64,000 bases of DNA from Promicromonospora umidemergens (GTDB lineage Bacteria > Actinomycetota > Actinomycetes > Actinomycetales > Cellulomonadaceae). The notes below the pieces were generated by a model that searched no databases, was not told where the DNA came from, and saw only the letters and a program-made list of their open reading frames with translations. The stretch lies in NCBI RefSeq assembly GCF_024171995.1, contig NZ_JAMTCT010000001.1, forward strand, positions 650,827 through 714,826. Reading direction: 5' to 3'. Shown here one piece after another: positions 1 to 7,993 of this stretch. The position numbers and the translations under genes were made by a program. Each line of letters begins with the position of its first letter. The stretch's first letter is position 1.

Positions 1-519
1 AGCGGGCGGATCGCCAGGCATTCCCTGGTGGGACGCGCGCGAATCGCACCGGTCGTGCATGAACAGGAGAGCGCCGATCACCTCGGCCTGCTGGGTGTCA
101 GCTGCCTCATGCTCGCCAGGACCGCACTGGCGACCGGACAGGGGGACAGCGGGACCCTCAGCAGCGCGGTGAACCAGGTCGCCGAGCTACTGACCGAGCT
201 GGCGAGCTCCCCCGGCGAGGCCACGGCACGCCAGGCTGTCGTCGACCGTGTCCCAGCCCTGCTTCAGGACTTCAGCACCTCGGAGGATGTCCCCGACTCG
301 TCCCCGGTCGCTCTGGAGGTCGCATTCCGAGTGGTCGTGGCCGACCTGATGGTATTCGCCGGTGTGGACGCCGAGGAGTCGATCAGAACCGTCAGTGAGG
401 GGGCCACACGGCTCCGGATGCCCCCGCCTGCCCCTACCGCAAAGCTCCCTTGGTTGTCCAAGGTCCTGGCCGGTCTTCTGCCGTGGAACTGGCGGGTGAA
501 GCGCAAACGCCGAACCTGA
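1..519 (+). CDS. Hypothetical protein, C-terminal part (5' end outside window)
   Basis: The reading frame is open from base 1, so the gene probably begins upstream; the first in-window start is a GTG at 28 (163 residues from there). I recognise no family. The visible part looks mostly alpha-helical, with Leu/Ala-rich stretches, a Pro-rich linker around residues 130-138 counted from the GTG, and a short C-terminal hydrophobic/aromatic segment followed by a basic tail (KRKRRT). A small helical regulatory or membrane-peripheral protein is possible, but nothing supports a specific role. It lies 73 bp upstream of the reductase gene on the same strand. Confidence 0.5.
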   Translation, partial: SGRIARHSLVGRARIAPVVHEQESADHLGLLGVSCLMLARTALATGQGDSGTLSSAVNQVAELLTELASSPGEATARQAVVDRVPALLQDFSTSEDVPDSSPVALEVAFRVVVADLMVFAGVDAEESIRTVSEGATRLRMPPPAPTAKLPWLSKVLAGLLPWNWRVKRKRRT

Positions 520-592
520 TCGTGGCGCCGATGAGTTCGCCGGCGCTCGCGGGTCAACCCCCTGACCGAGAAGACGAGCAACGGAGCACATC

Positions 593-1237
593 ATGGGCCT
601 CATCGAGATCGAGCTGTTCGCCACCCTCGACCTGGTCGCGCAGGCGCCCGGCGGCCCGGACGAGGATCCCGCGGCGTTCCGGTTCGGCGGCTGGCAGGCG
701 CCCCTGCTGGACGACGTCGCCGGGGCGCAGATCGACGCCGCGTACGAGGGCACCGACGCCCTCCTGCTCGGCCGGCGGACGTACGACATATTCGCCGCCT
801 ACTGGCCGCACCAGGATGGTGGCCAGGACAACCAGATCGCCACGCTCTTCAACCGCGTGCCGAAGTACGTCGCCTCCCGCGGCACGCCCGACCTCCCGTG
901 GGCCGGGTCCACGCAGCTCGGGCCGGACCTGCCGGCCGCGGTGCGCGAGGTCCGGGACCGGCACGAGCACATCAAGGTCGTCGGGAGCCTGGACCTGGTC
1001 CAGACGCTCCTGCGCGAGCAGCTCTTCGACCGGCTCGACCTCTGGCTGTACCCGATCGTGCTCGGCGAGGGCAAGAAGGTGTTCGACGGCGGTGAGGTGC
1101 CCACGAGCCTGACGCTCCTCGAACCGCCGGAGGCGGGCCCCAAGGGCGCCGTGCACCTGCGCTACGGGCTGGCCGACGGCTCACCGGGGACCGGGGACAT
1201 GGCCGCACCCGACCGCGGTGCTGGACGCGGCGCCTGA
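593..1237 (+). CDS. Dihydrofolate reductase-family protein (RibD C-terminal domain)
   Basis: 214 residues, with a family-typical start (IEIELFATLDLVAQ), the GRRTYD motif near residue 62 and the KVVGSLDLVQTLL and PIVLGEGKKVF motifs of the RibD-C/YwjB-like DHFR branch. These are NADPH-dependent reductases whose substrates are mostly unknown; they are not the housekeeping FolA. The ATG follows an ACGGAG ribosome site by 7 bases. The last ~25 residues are low-complexity and run 76 bp into the convergent LacI gene, so the functional domain probably ends near LRYGLAD. Family assignment is solid and the substrate is unknown. Confidence 0.85.
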   Translation: MGLIEIELFATLDLVAQAPGGPDEDPAAFRFGGWQAPLLDDVAGAQIDAAYEGTDALLLGRRTYDIFAAYWPHQDGGQDNQIATLFNRVPKYVASRGTPDLPWAGSTQLGPDLPAAVREVRDRHEHIKVVGSLDLVQTLLREQLFDRLDLWLYPIVLGEGKKVFDGGEVPTSLTLLEPPEAGPKGAVHLRYGLADGSPGTGDMAAPDRGAGRGA

Positions 1238-2238
1238 GGCGGCGGCCCGGCCCGGCCGGTCGACTCCCGCCAGACGATGTGCTGGAGGGTGGCCCCCCGC
1301 GGCGGCGGCTCCTCACCGCGCAGCGCCGCGACGAGGAGCTGCATGGCGTGGCTCCCGGCCGCCCGGAAGTCGACGTCGACGGTGGTGAGCGACGGCATCG
1401 TGTAGGCGCCGAACCGGGCGTTGTCCCAGCCGGTCACGACCACGTCCTCCGGTACGGACCACCCGCGCTCGGCGGCCCCGCGCAGGACGCCTATCGCCAG
1501 GTCGTCGTTGGCGGCGATCACCGCGACCGGCGGCGCGTCGTCGGCCAGTGCGAGGACGGCCTGCCTGCCGGTCTCCGCGGACCACTCCCCGCCGAGCACG
1601 CCGAGCGACTCGACGCCGAGGCGCTCGATACAGGCGAGGTAGGTGTCGCGCCGCGCGCGAGCCGACGAGAACCCCTGCGGCCCCGCGACGTGCACGAACC
1701 GGCGGTGGCCGGCCGCGACGAGCGCGCGGACGAACACGTCGACCAGGCCGGCGTCGGCGAGCTCGCCCACGCTCCGCATCTGCTCGTCGAACGCCGTCGC
1801 GGCCAGGACCGGCGGCGTGTCCCGACCGTCCGACAGCGCCGAGCCGAGCACCGGGACGAAGGTCAGGATGCCCTCGTACTGCCCGCCCGCAGCCAGCTCG
1901 AGCACCCGCTCGGTCCGGGCCTCCACGGAACCGTCGACGCTGTGGGTCTCCATGACGTAGCCGGCCTCGTTCGCGACGTGGCTCGCGCCGGTGAGCATAC
2001 GAACCTGGTTGCCGAAGCCGACTCCCATGATCACCGCGAGGCGTCCGGAGCGGCGCGTACGCATCGACCGCGCGGCGAGGTTCGGGCGGTAGCCGATCGA
2101 GTCGGCGACCTTCAGCACGTGCTCGCGGGTCGCTGGGGAGATCGCGCCCTTCCCCGTGAGGACGTAGGACACCGTCGTCTGTGAGACGCCGGCGATGCGC
2201 GCGACGTCGCGACTGGTCGGCGGAAGTGCAGCGCTCAC
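1162..2238 (-). CDS. LacI-family transcriptional regulator
   Basis: About 358 residues from a GTG at 2238 preceded by GGAGAG. An upstream start at 2307 would translate the 10-bp repeat tract and is less likely. The N-terminal helix-turn-helix (SRDVARIAGVSQTTVSYVLTG) and hinge (YRPNLAARSMRTRR) are clear, followed by a periplasmic-binding-protein-like sugar domain (FVHVAGP, ANDDLAIGVLRGA, ITGWDN-like VVTGWDNARFG). It is transcribed divergently from two Gfo/Idh/MocA oxidoreductases and is therefore their likely local repressor. The C-terminal ~30 residues are Pro/Arg-rich and overlap the convergent reductase gene. Confidence 0.92.
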   Translation of the reverse strand: MSAALPPTSRDVARIAGVSQTTVSYVLTGKGAISPATREHVLKVADSIGYRPNLAARSMRTRRSGRLAVIMGVGFGNQVRMLTGASHVANEAGYVMETHSVDGSVEARTERVLELAAGGQYEGILTFVPVLGSALSDGRDTPPVLAATAFDEQMRSVGELADAGLVDVFVRALVAAGHRRFVHVAGPQGFSSARARRDTYLACIERLGVESLGVLGGEWSAETGRQAVLALADDAPPVAVIAANDDLAIGVLRGAAERGWSVPEDVVVTGWDNARFGAYTMPSLTTVDVDFRAAGSHAMQLLVAALRGEEPPPRGATLQHIVWRESTGRAGPPPQAPRPAPRSGAAMSPVPGEPSASP

Positions 2239-2240
2239 GA

Positions 2241-2287
2241 CTCTCCGTTCTCCTGAGTTCTCTTGAGTTCTCTTGAGTTCTCTTGAC
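2241..2287. repeat. 10-bp tandem repeat ahead of the LacI gene
   Basis: Units of TCTTGAGTTC recur with an exact 10-bp period: a degenerate copy at 2241-2250, then 2251-2260 (one mismatch), 2261-2270, 2271-2280 and a partial copy to 2287. The period matches one DNA helical turn, so each copy would face the same side of the helix. The tract sits between the LacI start and the oxidoreductase promoter region. It may be regulatory or a slippage product. Confidence 0.7.
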
Positions 2288-2322
2288 AGGGGTCCATCTG
2301 ACCACAACCCTGGTGACTCGTA

Positions 2323-2332
2323 TCACTAGTGA
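2323..2332. promoter_or_regulatory. Palindrome in LacI/oxidoreductase divergent region
   Basis: A perfect 10-bp palindrome TCACTAGTGA lies 43 bp upstream of the oxidoreductase GTG, between the two divergent genes. Its size and place suit a LacI-family operator; the assignment is inference and no firm -35/-10 pair could be fixed around it. Confidence 0.45.
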
Positions 2333-2375
2333 GACGTATAACCTGCGCCAGCTGGCGGATCCGACCGGAGGAAGA

Positions 2376-3542
2376 GTGCTCAAGATCGGCATCATCGGGA
2401 CCGGCGGGATCGCCCGCACCCACATCGACGGCTACCGACGGTTTCCGGCCGAGTGCGAGGTGGTCGCCCTGTGCGACATCGCGCCCGGCAGGGCCGACGC
2501 CGTGCGCGCGGAGCTCGGCCTCCCCGCGGCGCGGACGTACGAGCGGGCCGAGGACCTGCTCGCGGCCGAGGACCTGGACCTCGTCAGCATCGCGACGCCG
2601 CCGTCCACCCACGCCGAGCTGACGATCACCGCCCTGCGGGCCGGCGTCGACGTGCTCGTCGAGAAGCCGATGGCGCCGTCGCTCGAGGAGTGCGACGCGA
2701 TGCTTGCGGCCGCCGCCGAGAACGACCGGATCCTGTCCGTCGTCGCGCAGAACCGCTTCCGCGACGACCTGGCCACCCTGAAGGAGGTGCTCGACTCGGG
2801 ACTGATCGGTCCCGTCTCCCACGCGCAGGTCTCCTCGGCCTGGTGGCGCGGCACCGCCTACTACGACCTGTGGTGGCGCGGCACGTGGGAGTCCGAGGGC
2901 GGTGGGTGCACGCTCAACCACGCCATCCACCATCTGGACCTCACCTCGTGGATGCTCGGTGCGCCCAGCGCCGTCACCGCTGTGCTGACCAACGCCGCCC
3001 ACGAGAACTCCGAGGTCGAGGACCTCTCGGTGGCCGTCCTGCAGTACGACCGGGCGCTCGCCGAGGTGACGAGCTCGGTGGTGCACCACGGTGAGGAGCA
3101 GGCGATCGTCGTCCAGGGCCGGCACGCGCGAGTGTCCCAGCCGTGGCAGGTCGTCGCCGACGTCGCCGAGCCCAACGGCTTCCCCGCCCCTGGCGGTGAC
3201 CCGGGGCGCGTCGCCGCGATCGAGGCGCTCGCCGCTGCGCACACCCCCCTGGCGCACGAGGGGCACGCGGGGCAGATCGGCGACGTGCTCGGGGCGGTGC
3301 GCGAACGTCGTCGTCCCGCGGTCGACGGCACGGCGGGCCGCCGCGCCATCGAGCTCGTGACCGCGGTCTACGTGGCGGGCATCGAGCGGCGCACCGTCGA
3401 CCTGCCGCTGTCGGCGGACGACCCGTACTACCGCGCGGGAACGCTCGTCCAGCGCGCCCCGCGCTTCTTCGAGAAGACGACGGCGGTGGCCGACCTGCCC
3501 GGCGAGATCACCGTCGGCGCCAGCTCGGCCGGCGACGACTGA
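2376..3542 (+). CDS. Gfo/Idh/MocA family oxidoreductase
   Basis: 388 residues from a GTG at 2376 with GGAGGA 3 bases upstream. An upstream in-frame start at 2283 would precede the natural N-terminus and is rejected. The Rossmann fold opens with KIGIIGTGGIARTHIDGY and contains the family EKP motif (VLVEKPMAPSLEEC) and the C-terminal alpha/beta domain with a GGGCTLNHAIHHLDL segment that supplies the catalytic His. These enzymes oxidise or reduce sugars, inositols or their derivatives using NAD(P). Paired with a second member downstream and a divergent LacI regulator, it is probably a sugar or inositol catabolic dehydrogenase; the substrate cannot be told. Confidence 0.9.
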   Translation: MLKIGIIGTGGIARTHIDGYRRFPAECEVVALCDIAPGRADAVRAELGLPAARTYERAEDLLAAEDLDLVSIATPPSTHAELTITALRAGVDVLVEKPMAPSLEECDAMLAAAAENDRILSVVAQNRFRDDLATLKEVLDSGLIGPVSHAQVSSAWWRGTAYYDLWWRGTWESEGGGCTLNHAIHHLDLTSWMLGAPSAVTAVLTNAAHENSEVEDLSVAVLQYDRALAEVTSSVVHHGEEQAIVVQGRHARVSQPWQVVADVAEPNGFPAPGGDPGRVAAIEALAAAHTPLAHEGHAGQIGDVLGAVRERRRPAVDGTAGRRAIELVTAVYVAGIERRTVDLPLSADDPYYRAGTLVQRAPRFFEKTTAVADLPGEITVGASSAGDD

Positions 3543-3550
3543 CCCCTTCC

Positions 3551-3590
3551 GAGAAGTTTCGAGAAGTCCCGAGAAGTCCCAGTGAAGTCC
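3551..3590. repeat. 10-bp tandem repeat between the two oxidoreductase genes
   Basis: Four units of GAGAAGTCCC with a 10-bp period (3551 GAGAAGTTTC, 3561, 3571, and a degenerate copy at 3581) fill most of the 65-bp gap. Unit length and the GAGAA core resemble the complement of the repeat at 2241-2287, so the two tracts of this locus may be related. Confidence 0.65.
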
Positions 3591-3607
3591 CGAGAGAAAG
3601 AGACGTC

Positions 3608-4684
3608 ATGACGACGACGACCAGCGGCGCCGCCTACGCGCCCGAACCCATCCCCGCACCCGTCGTGCGGCCCGGAGACTTCCCCTTCGCCGCCGTGCGC
3701 CTCGACCACGGGCACATCTACGGGATGTGCGAGGGGCTGGCCAGCGCGGGTGCGACGCTCAAGTGGGTCTACGACCCGGACCCCGCGCGGGTCGAGGCGT
3801 TCCGCGAGCGGTTCCCCGACGTGCGGGTGGCGCGGAGCGAGGACGAGGTCCTCGACGACGACGAGGTGCGCCTGGTCGCAGGCGCCGCGGTCACGTCGGA
3901 ACGCTGCGCGCTCGGCCTGCGCGCCATCGAGGCCGGCAAGGACTACTTCACCGACAAGGCACCGCTGACGACGCTCGGACAGCTCGAGGCGGCCCGGGAG
4001 GCGACCGCGAGGACCGGGCGCAAGTACGCCGTCTACTACTCCGAGCGGATCCACGTCGAGGCGGCGGTGCTGGCCGGCCAGCTCATCGACCAGGGCGCGA
4101 TCGGCCGGGTGCTGCAGGTCATGGGCCTCGGCCCGCACCGCCTGGGCACCGGCCGTCCCGACTGGTTCTTCGAGAAGGAGAAGTACGGCGGGATCCTGTG
4201 CGACATCGGCAGCCACAACTTCGAGCAGATGCTGCACTTCGCCGGCGCCAAGGACGCCGAGGTGGGGTACTCGGCGATCGCGAACTACCACCACCCCGAG
4301 CACCCGGAGCTCGACGACTTCGGCGAGGCGACGATCGCCATGGACAACGGTGCCAGCGGCTACTGCCGGGTGGACTGGTTCACCCCGGACGGTCTGAGCA
4401 CCTGGGGCGACGGACGTACCTTCGTGCTGGGTACCGACGGCTACATCGAGCTGCGCAAGTACGCCAACATCGGCACCGACGAGGGCCCTGGCCACGTGTT
4501 CCTCGTCGACGGCAAGGGCGAGCACCACCTCGTGGCGGACGGGAACGTGGGCTACCCGTTCTTCGGTCAGCTCGTCCTCGACTGCTTGGAGCGCACGGAG
4601 ACCGCGATGACGCAGGAGCACGCGTTCAAGGCCGCCGAGCTCAGCGTGCTGGCGCAGCAGGGCGCGCGGCTCCTCACGCCGTGA
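3608..4684 (+). CDS. Gfo/Idh/MocA family oxidoreductase
   Basis: 358 residues. The protein starts with a ~25-residue extension before the Rossmann strand (FPFAAVRLDHGHIYGMCEGL), which lacks the classical GxGxxG and instead has the HGHIYGM form seen in one subgroup of the family. A TDKAPLTTLGQLE segment replaces the EKP motif, and GGILCDIGSHNFEQMLHFAGA carries the putative catalytic Asp/His pair. It lies 65 bp after the first oxidoreductase and probably shares its operon. The atypical dinucleotide-binding motif suggests a different substrate from its neighbour. Confidence 0.85.
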   Translation: MTTTTSGAAYAPEPIPAPVVRPGDFPFAAVRLDHGHIYGMCEGLASAGATLKWVYDPDPARVEAFRERFPDVRVARSEDEVLDDDEVRLVAGAAVTSERCALGLRAIEAGKDYFTDKAPLTTLGQLEAAREATARTGRKYAVYYSERIHVEAAVLAGQLIDQGAIGRVLQVMGLGPHRLGTGRPDWFFEKEKYGGILCDIGSHNFEQMLHFAGAKDAEVGYSAIANYHHPEHPELDDFGEATIAMDNGASGYCRVDWFTPDGLSTWGDGRTFVLGTDGYIELRKYANIGTDEGPGHVFLVDGKGEHHLVADGNVGYPFFGQLVLDCLERTETAMTQEHAFKAAELSVLAQQGARLLTP

Positions 4685-4691
4685 CCTTCCA

Positions 4692-4733
4692 CCGGCCTGC
4701 CCGCCCGGTTCGCTGGGTGGGCCGGCAGGCCGG
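4692..4733. terminator. Hairpin terminator between convergent genes
   Basis: A 10-bp perfect GC-rich stem (CCGGCCTGCC at 4692, GGCAGGCCGG ending 4733) with a 22-base loop lies just after the oxidoreductase stop and before the end of the convergent LRR-like gene. No U-tract follows, as is usual for actinobacterial terminators. Confidence 0.65.
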
Positions 4734-4754
4734 GGAGCCGGCCGGTCGTACGGG

Positions 4755-5912
4755 CTACCAGTCGCGGGTCGCGTCGACGCCGTCGAGCAGCGCCTGCTGC
4801 TCGGCGGTGAGGTCGATGCCGCTCTCGGTGGCCGCGGCGTCGAGCACGCCGACGACCGCCGCGTACAGCTCCTCGCGCTCCTCGGTCATGATGAGGTCGT
4901 TGGAGGCGGCGTCGTCGATGGCGTTGAAGGCTTCGCCGTACTCGGAGCCGATGCGCTCCAGGACCGCCGGACGGTCGCCGGGGGCACCGTCGAGCGCGGC
5001 GAGGATCTGACGACGGGTCTTGCGGAACTGCGCTACCGACTTCTGGTAGGTGCGCTCGCCGACACCCTCGCGCGCATCCCAGGCCCGCAGCGGGTTGTCC
5101 CTGTTCTCGGCGACCCAGCCGGGCTTCCGCGCCCCCGTCACGCTCAGGTACGTGCCGTTGGCGGCCTCGGGCCGCCAGACGCGGTGCATCGCCGTGGCGT
5201 ACTCGTGCAGGTCGACGTGCTCCAGCTCGGGTGTGCTCGCCAGGGTGACGTGGTCGGCGGCCGTCATCCCGAAGTACCCGGTGACCGAGAGGTCCCGGAG
5301 TCTCGTGAGCTGGTTGAGCGCTACGGCGTTCGCGAGCTCGCCGAGCTCGCCGTGGAGGCGGAGCTCCGTCAGGTTCGGGAAGGCCGCGGCCAGGACCGCG
5401 GCGTCGAGGCGTGCGACGCCGTTCACGTACAGGCGCCGGATGGTCAGGGCGTCGACGCCGTCGGGGATCTTGAGCTCGGGCCCTTCGATCGATGCCTGCG
5501 CGGGATCGTCGTTCCAGTCGGTCCGGCCGCTCGCGGCGAGCCGCTCCCGGTGCAGCGCATCGCCGATGCCCCACCCCAGACCGTAGCTCTGGGAGGACTC
5601 TGCGCTCAGCGGGGTAGCAGTGCCGATCACGGTGCAGCTCCGCGGCAGCACCCACGGGTAGTGGCAGTGGCTGCGCTGGCCGCCCCAGCTGCCGGCCTGC
5701 CGGAACAAGGGCCGGAGAGCGCCGAGGTCCGCGAGCGACTCCGGCCGAGTGGGGCTGGACCAGTCGAGGTCCAGCACGTCTGCCAGCGCCTCGGCCGCGT
5801 CCAGGCCCGTGACCTGCGCAGCGGCCCACCCGCCGAGGTCGACGTGCAACGTCACGACGACGTCGCCAGGCGTGAGTGGGCGGGGCGGAGTCTTGGAGCG
5901 CGGGGGAGCCAT
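4755..5912 (-). CDS. Leucine-rich-repeat-like hypothetical protein
   Basis: 385 residues from ATG 5912. An upstream GTG at 5936 falls inside the promoter and is rejected. The middle (about residues 140-250) has LRR-like strands: ALTIRRLYVNGVARL, FPNLTELRLHGELGEL, LTRLRDLSVTGYF, TPELEHVDLHEYA. The rest shows no known domain, signal peptide or membrane segment, and the C-terminus is acidic and helical. LRR-type proteins mediate protein contacts; no enzymatic role is suggested. The ATG lies 7 bases after a TACGTT -10 element with no ribosome site, so the mRNA is probably leaderless and driven by a RecA_NDp/PafBC-like promoter. Confidence 0.7.
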   Translation of the reverse strand: MAPPRSKTPPRPLTPGDVVVTLHVDLGGWAAAQVTGLDAAEALADVLDLDWSSPTRPESLADLGALRPLFRQAGSWGGQRSHCHYPWVLPRSCTVIGTATPLSAESSQSYGLGWGIGDALHRERLAASGRTDWNDDPAQASIEGPELKIPDGVDALTIRRLYVNGVARLDAAVLAAAFPNLTELRLHGELGELANAVALNQLTRLRDLSVTGYFGMTAADHVTLASTPELEHVDLHEYATAMHRVWRPEAANGTYLSVTGARKPGWVAENRDNPLRAWDAREGVGERTYQKSVAQFRKTRRQILAALDGAPGDRPAVLERIGSEYGEAFNAIDDAASNDLIMTEEREELYAAVVGVLDAAATESGIDLTAEQQALLDGVDATRDW

Positions 5913-5919
5913 GGCCGCA

Positions 5920-5941
5920 AACGTAGCCGTGGTCACTGACG
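5920..5941 (-). promoter_or_regulatory. RecA_NDp/PafBC-like promoter of the LRR-like gene
   Basis: On the minus strand, CGTCAGTG, 8 bases, then TACGTT. This fits the RecA-independent DNA-damage promoter consensus TTGTCRGTG-N8-TAN3T except at the 5' end of the upstream box. The -10 ends 7 bases before the ATG, predicting a leaderless transcript. Confidence 0.6.
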
Positions 5942-6029
5942 GTGGTTCCCGCGGCCGCGTGCCGTTCGGCAGTGGTGGCCCTGGCGCGACCGAGGGCTCT
6001 GGTGGACGCTTGTCCGGGTCGAGTGCCGA

Positions 6030-6048
6030 TAAGGTTAGGCTTACCTGC
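6030..6048 (+). promoter_or_regulatory. Iron box (DtxR/IdeR operator) over the fec-type promoter
   Basis: TAAGGTTAGGCTTACCTGC matches the DtxR/IdeR consensus TTAGGTTAGGCTAACCTAA at 15 of 19 positions. It ends directly before the GTG start of the ATPase gene, and TAGGCT at 6036-6041 can serve as -10, so bound iron-regulator would cover the promoter. Expect repression when iron is plentiful. Confidence 0.85.
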
Positions 6049-6867
6049 GTGACTCCTACCGCTCTCCGTGGTGACGACCTCGTGCTGGGCTATCAGCGCA
6101 CCACCGTCGTGCACGGCGTCGTCGTGCACCTGACGCCGGGTGTCGTGACCGCCCTCGTCGGCCCGAACGGGTCCGGCAAGTCGACAGTGCTCCGCTCGCT
6201 GGCTCGCCTGCACCCGGTGCGGCAGGGAACCGTCAACCTCGGGCCGACGCCCGACGACGCCGTCGACGCCGCGCCGCTGTCGGCGCGCGAGTTCGCCCGC
6301 CGCGTCACGCTGCTCGCCCAGTCCCGCCCGCACCCGGCCGGGCTCGCGGTGCGCGACGTCGTGGCGTTCGGCCGGCACCCGCACCGCCGCAGGTTCGCGC
6401 CGCTCGCCGACGCCGACCACGCCGCGATCGACCGGGCGATGGAGATCACCGGCGTCGCCGCCATGGCCCGCCGGGGCGTCGACCAGCTCTCCGGCGGTGA
6501 GGTGCAGCGAGTCTGGCTGGCCACCTGCCTGGCGCAGGAGACCGGCGTCGTCCTGCTGGACGAGCCGACCAACCACCTCGACCTGCGCTATCAGGTGGAG
6601 ACGCTCGACCTCGTGCGCGACCTCGCCGAGGAGCACGGCACCGCCGTCGGCATCGTGCTGCACGACCTGGACCACGCCGCCTCCGTCGCCGACGCCGTCG
6701 TCCTGCTGCACCAGGGGCGCGTGCTCGCCGCCGGCCCGCCCGCGCAGGTGCTCACGGCCGAGCACCTGTCGCTCGCCTACGGCCTGCCGATCGATGTCAC
6801 CACAGACCCCGGTACGGGGCGGGTCCGCGTGCACCCGCGCGGCCGCCACCACGGCTGGACACGCTGA
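6049..6867 (+). CDS. Iron-siderophore ABC transporter ATPase
   Basis: 272 residues from GTG 6049. Walker A is GPNGSGKST, the ABC signature is QLSGGEVQRVWLA, Walker B plus D-loop is VLLDEPTNHLDL, and the H-loop His is in IVLHDLDHA. This is the FecE/FepC/FhuC type that powers import of ferric siderophores through a FecCD permease. No ribosome site precedes the GTG; the start abuts the iron box, so translation from a leaderless mRNA is likely. It heads an operon with the binding lipoprotein and fused permease downstream. The in-frame frame is open back to 5749, but that region overlaps the opposite gene and its promoter. Confidence 0.93.
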   Translation: MTPTALRGDDLVLGYQRTTVVHGVVVHLTPGVVTALVGPNGSGKSTVLRSLARLHPVRQGTVNLGPTPDDAVDAAPLSAREFARRVTLLAQSRPHPAGLAVRDVVAFGRHPHRRRFAPLADADHAAIDRAMEITGVAAMARRGVDQLSGGEVQRVWLATCLAQETGVVLLDEPTNHLDLRYQVETLDLVRDLAEEHGTAVGIVLHDLDHAASVADAVVLLHQGRVLAAGPPAQVLTAEHLSLAYGLPIDVTTDPGTGRVRVHPRGRHHGWTR

Positions 6868-6966
6868 ACCACACCCATCCGTCGGACGCCCCTCGGCGCC
6901 CCGCACCAGCCGCCGCGTGCGGCGAGAACTGACCGACACGACGTGTCACGAACCCTGAGGAGACCC

Positions 6967-7989
6967 ATGTCCCTGCGCTCAACCGCCTCCCTTGCGGGCG
7001 CCGCCCTGATCCTGCCGCTCGTGCTGGCGGGCTGTGGCACCACCGACCCCGGCGCGGCCGCACCCGCACCGACCGAGGCAGCCTCGGGCGACTGCGCCGA
7101 CGTCGCGACGGAGACCGGGGCGGTCTCGCTGACCGACTCGTTCGGCCGCACCGTCGAGCTCGACAAGCCGGCCGAGCGCGTCGCGGTGCTCGAGTGGCAG
7201 CAGGTCGAGGACGCGCTCACCCTCTGCGTGAACCCCGTGGCCGTCGCTGACGTCAAGGGCTACACCACCTGGAACAGCGCCGAGGAGCTGCCGGAGGGCG
7301 TGACCGACGTCGGTACGCGCGGGGAGCCCAACCTCGACGCTCTCTACGCCACGGACCCGGACCTGGTCATCATCGAGGCCTACACGCCCGACGACGAGAT
7401 CATCGCCCAGCTCGAGGCCTACGACGTGCCGGTGCTGGCCACCAAGGGCGCCGACGCCGCCGACCCGGTCGCGAACATGTTCGCCACCTTCGACCTCATC
7501 GCGCAGGCCACCGGCCGTACCGAGCGTGCGGCCGCCGTCACCGAGGAGTTCGAGCAGCACGTCGCCGACGCGAAGACCACGATCGCGGAGGCGGAGCCCG
7601 AGCACACCGACTTCGTGTTCTTCGACGGCTGGGTCGACGGCGGCAACGTCACCCTGCGCCCGTTCGGCCAGGGCTCGCTGATCGGCGAGCTGGGCGAGGA
7701 GCTCGGCCTGACCAACGCCTGGACGGGCGAGGTCGACCCCGCCTACGGCCTTGGCCAGTCCGACATCGAGGGAATGACCGAGGTCGGCGACGCGACGTTC
7801 CTGCGCAGCGGGACCAAGGACCCCGACGGTGACTGGACCGCCGAGCTGGCCAGGAACGACGTCTGGGCGAACCTTCCGGCTGTCGCGGAGGACCGTTCGC
7901 ACGCGTTCCCCGAGCGCATCTGGATGTTCGGCGGACCGCGCTCCGCCGAGAAGGTCGTCGACGCCTACGTCGACATCTTCGCGAAGTGA
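6967..7989 (+). CDS. Iron-siderophore substrate-binding lipoprotein
   Basis: 340 residues from ATG 6967 with GAGGAG upstream. The lipoprotein signal peptide ends in LVLAGC (Cys about residue 23), followed by a Gly/Ala/Pro/Thr linker and a class III binding fold with the family opening SLTDSFGRTVELDKPAERVAVLEW, the DLVIIE strand and the C-terminal ERIWMFGGPRSAEKVVDAYVDI. It captures ferric siderophore at the outer face of the membrane and delivers it to the permease. It lies 99 bp after the ATPase gene and 4 bp before the permease gene. Confidence 0.93.
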   Translation: MSLRSTASLAGAALILPLVLAGCGTTDPGAAAPAPTEAASGDCADVATETGAVSLTDSFGRTVELDKPAERVAVLEWQQVEDALTLCVNPVAVADVKGYTTWNSAEELPEGVTDVGTRGEPNLDALYATDPDLVIIEAYTPDDEIIAQLEAYDVPVLATKGADAADPVANMFATFDLIAQATGRTERAAAVTEEFEQHVADAKTTIAEAEPEHTDFVFFDGWVDGGNVTLRPFGQGSLIGELGEELGLTNAWTGEVDPAYGLGQSDIEGMTEVGDATFLRSGTKDPDGDWTAELARNDVWANLPAVAEDRSHAFPERIWMFGGPRSAEKVVDAYVDIFAK

Positions 7990-7993
7990 CGCG

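Noticed and set aside
2283-2375. Upstream start for the first oxidoreductase
   Set aside because: It would read through the promoter/operator region and add residues ahead of the Rossmann strand; GTG 2376 has a strong ribosome site.
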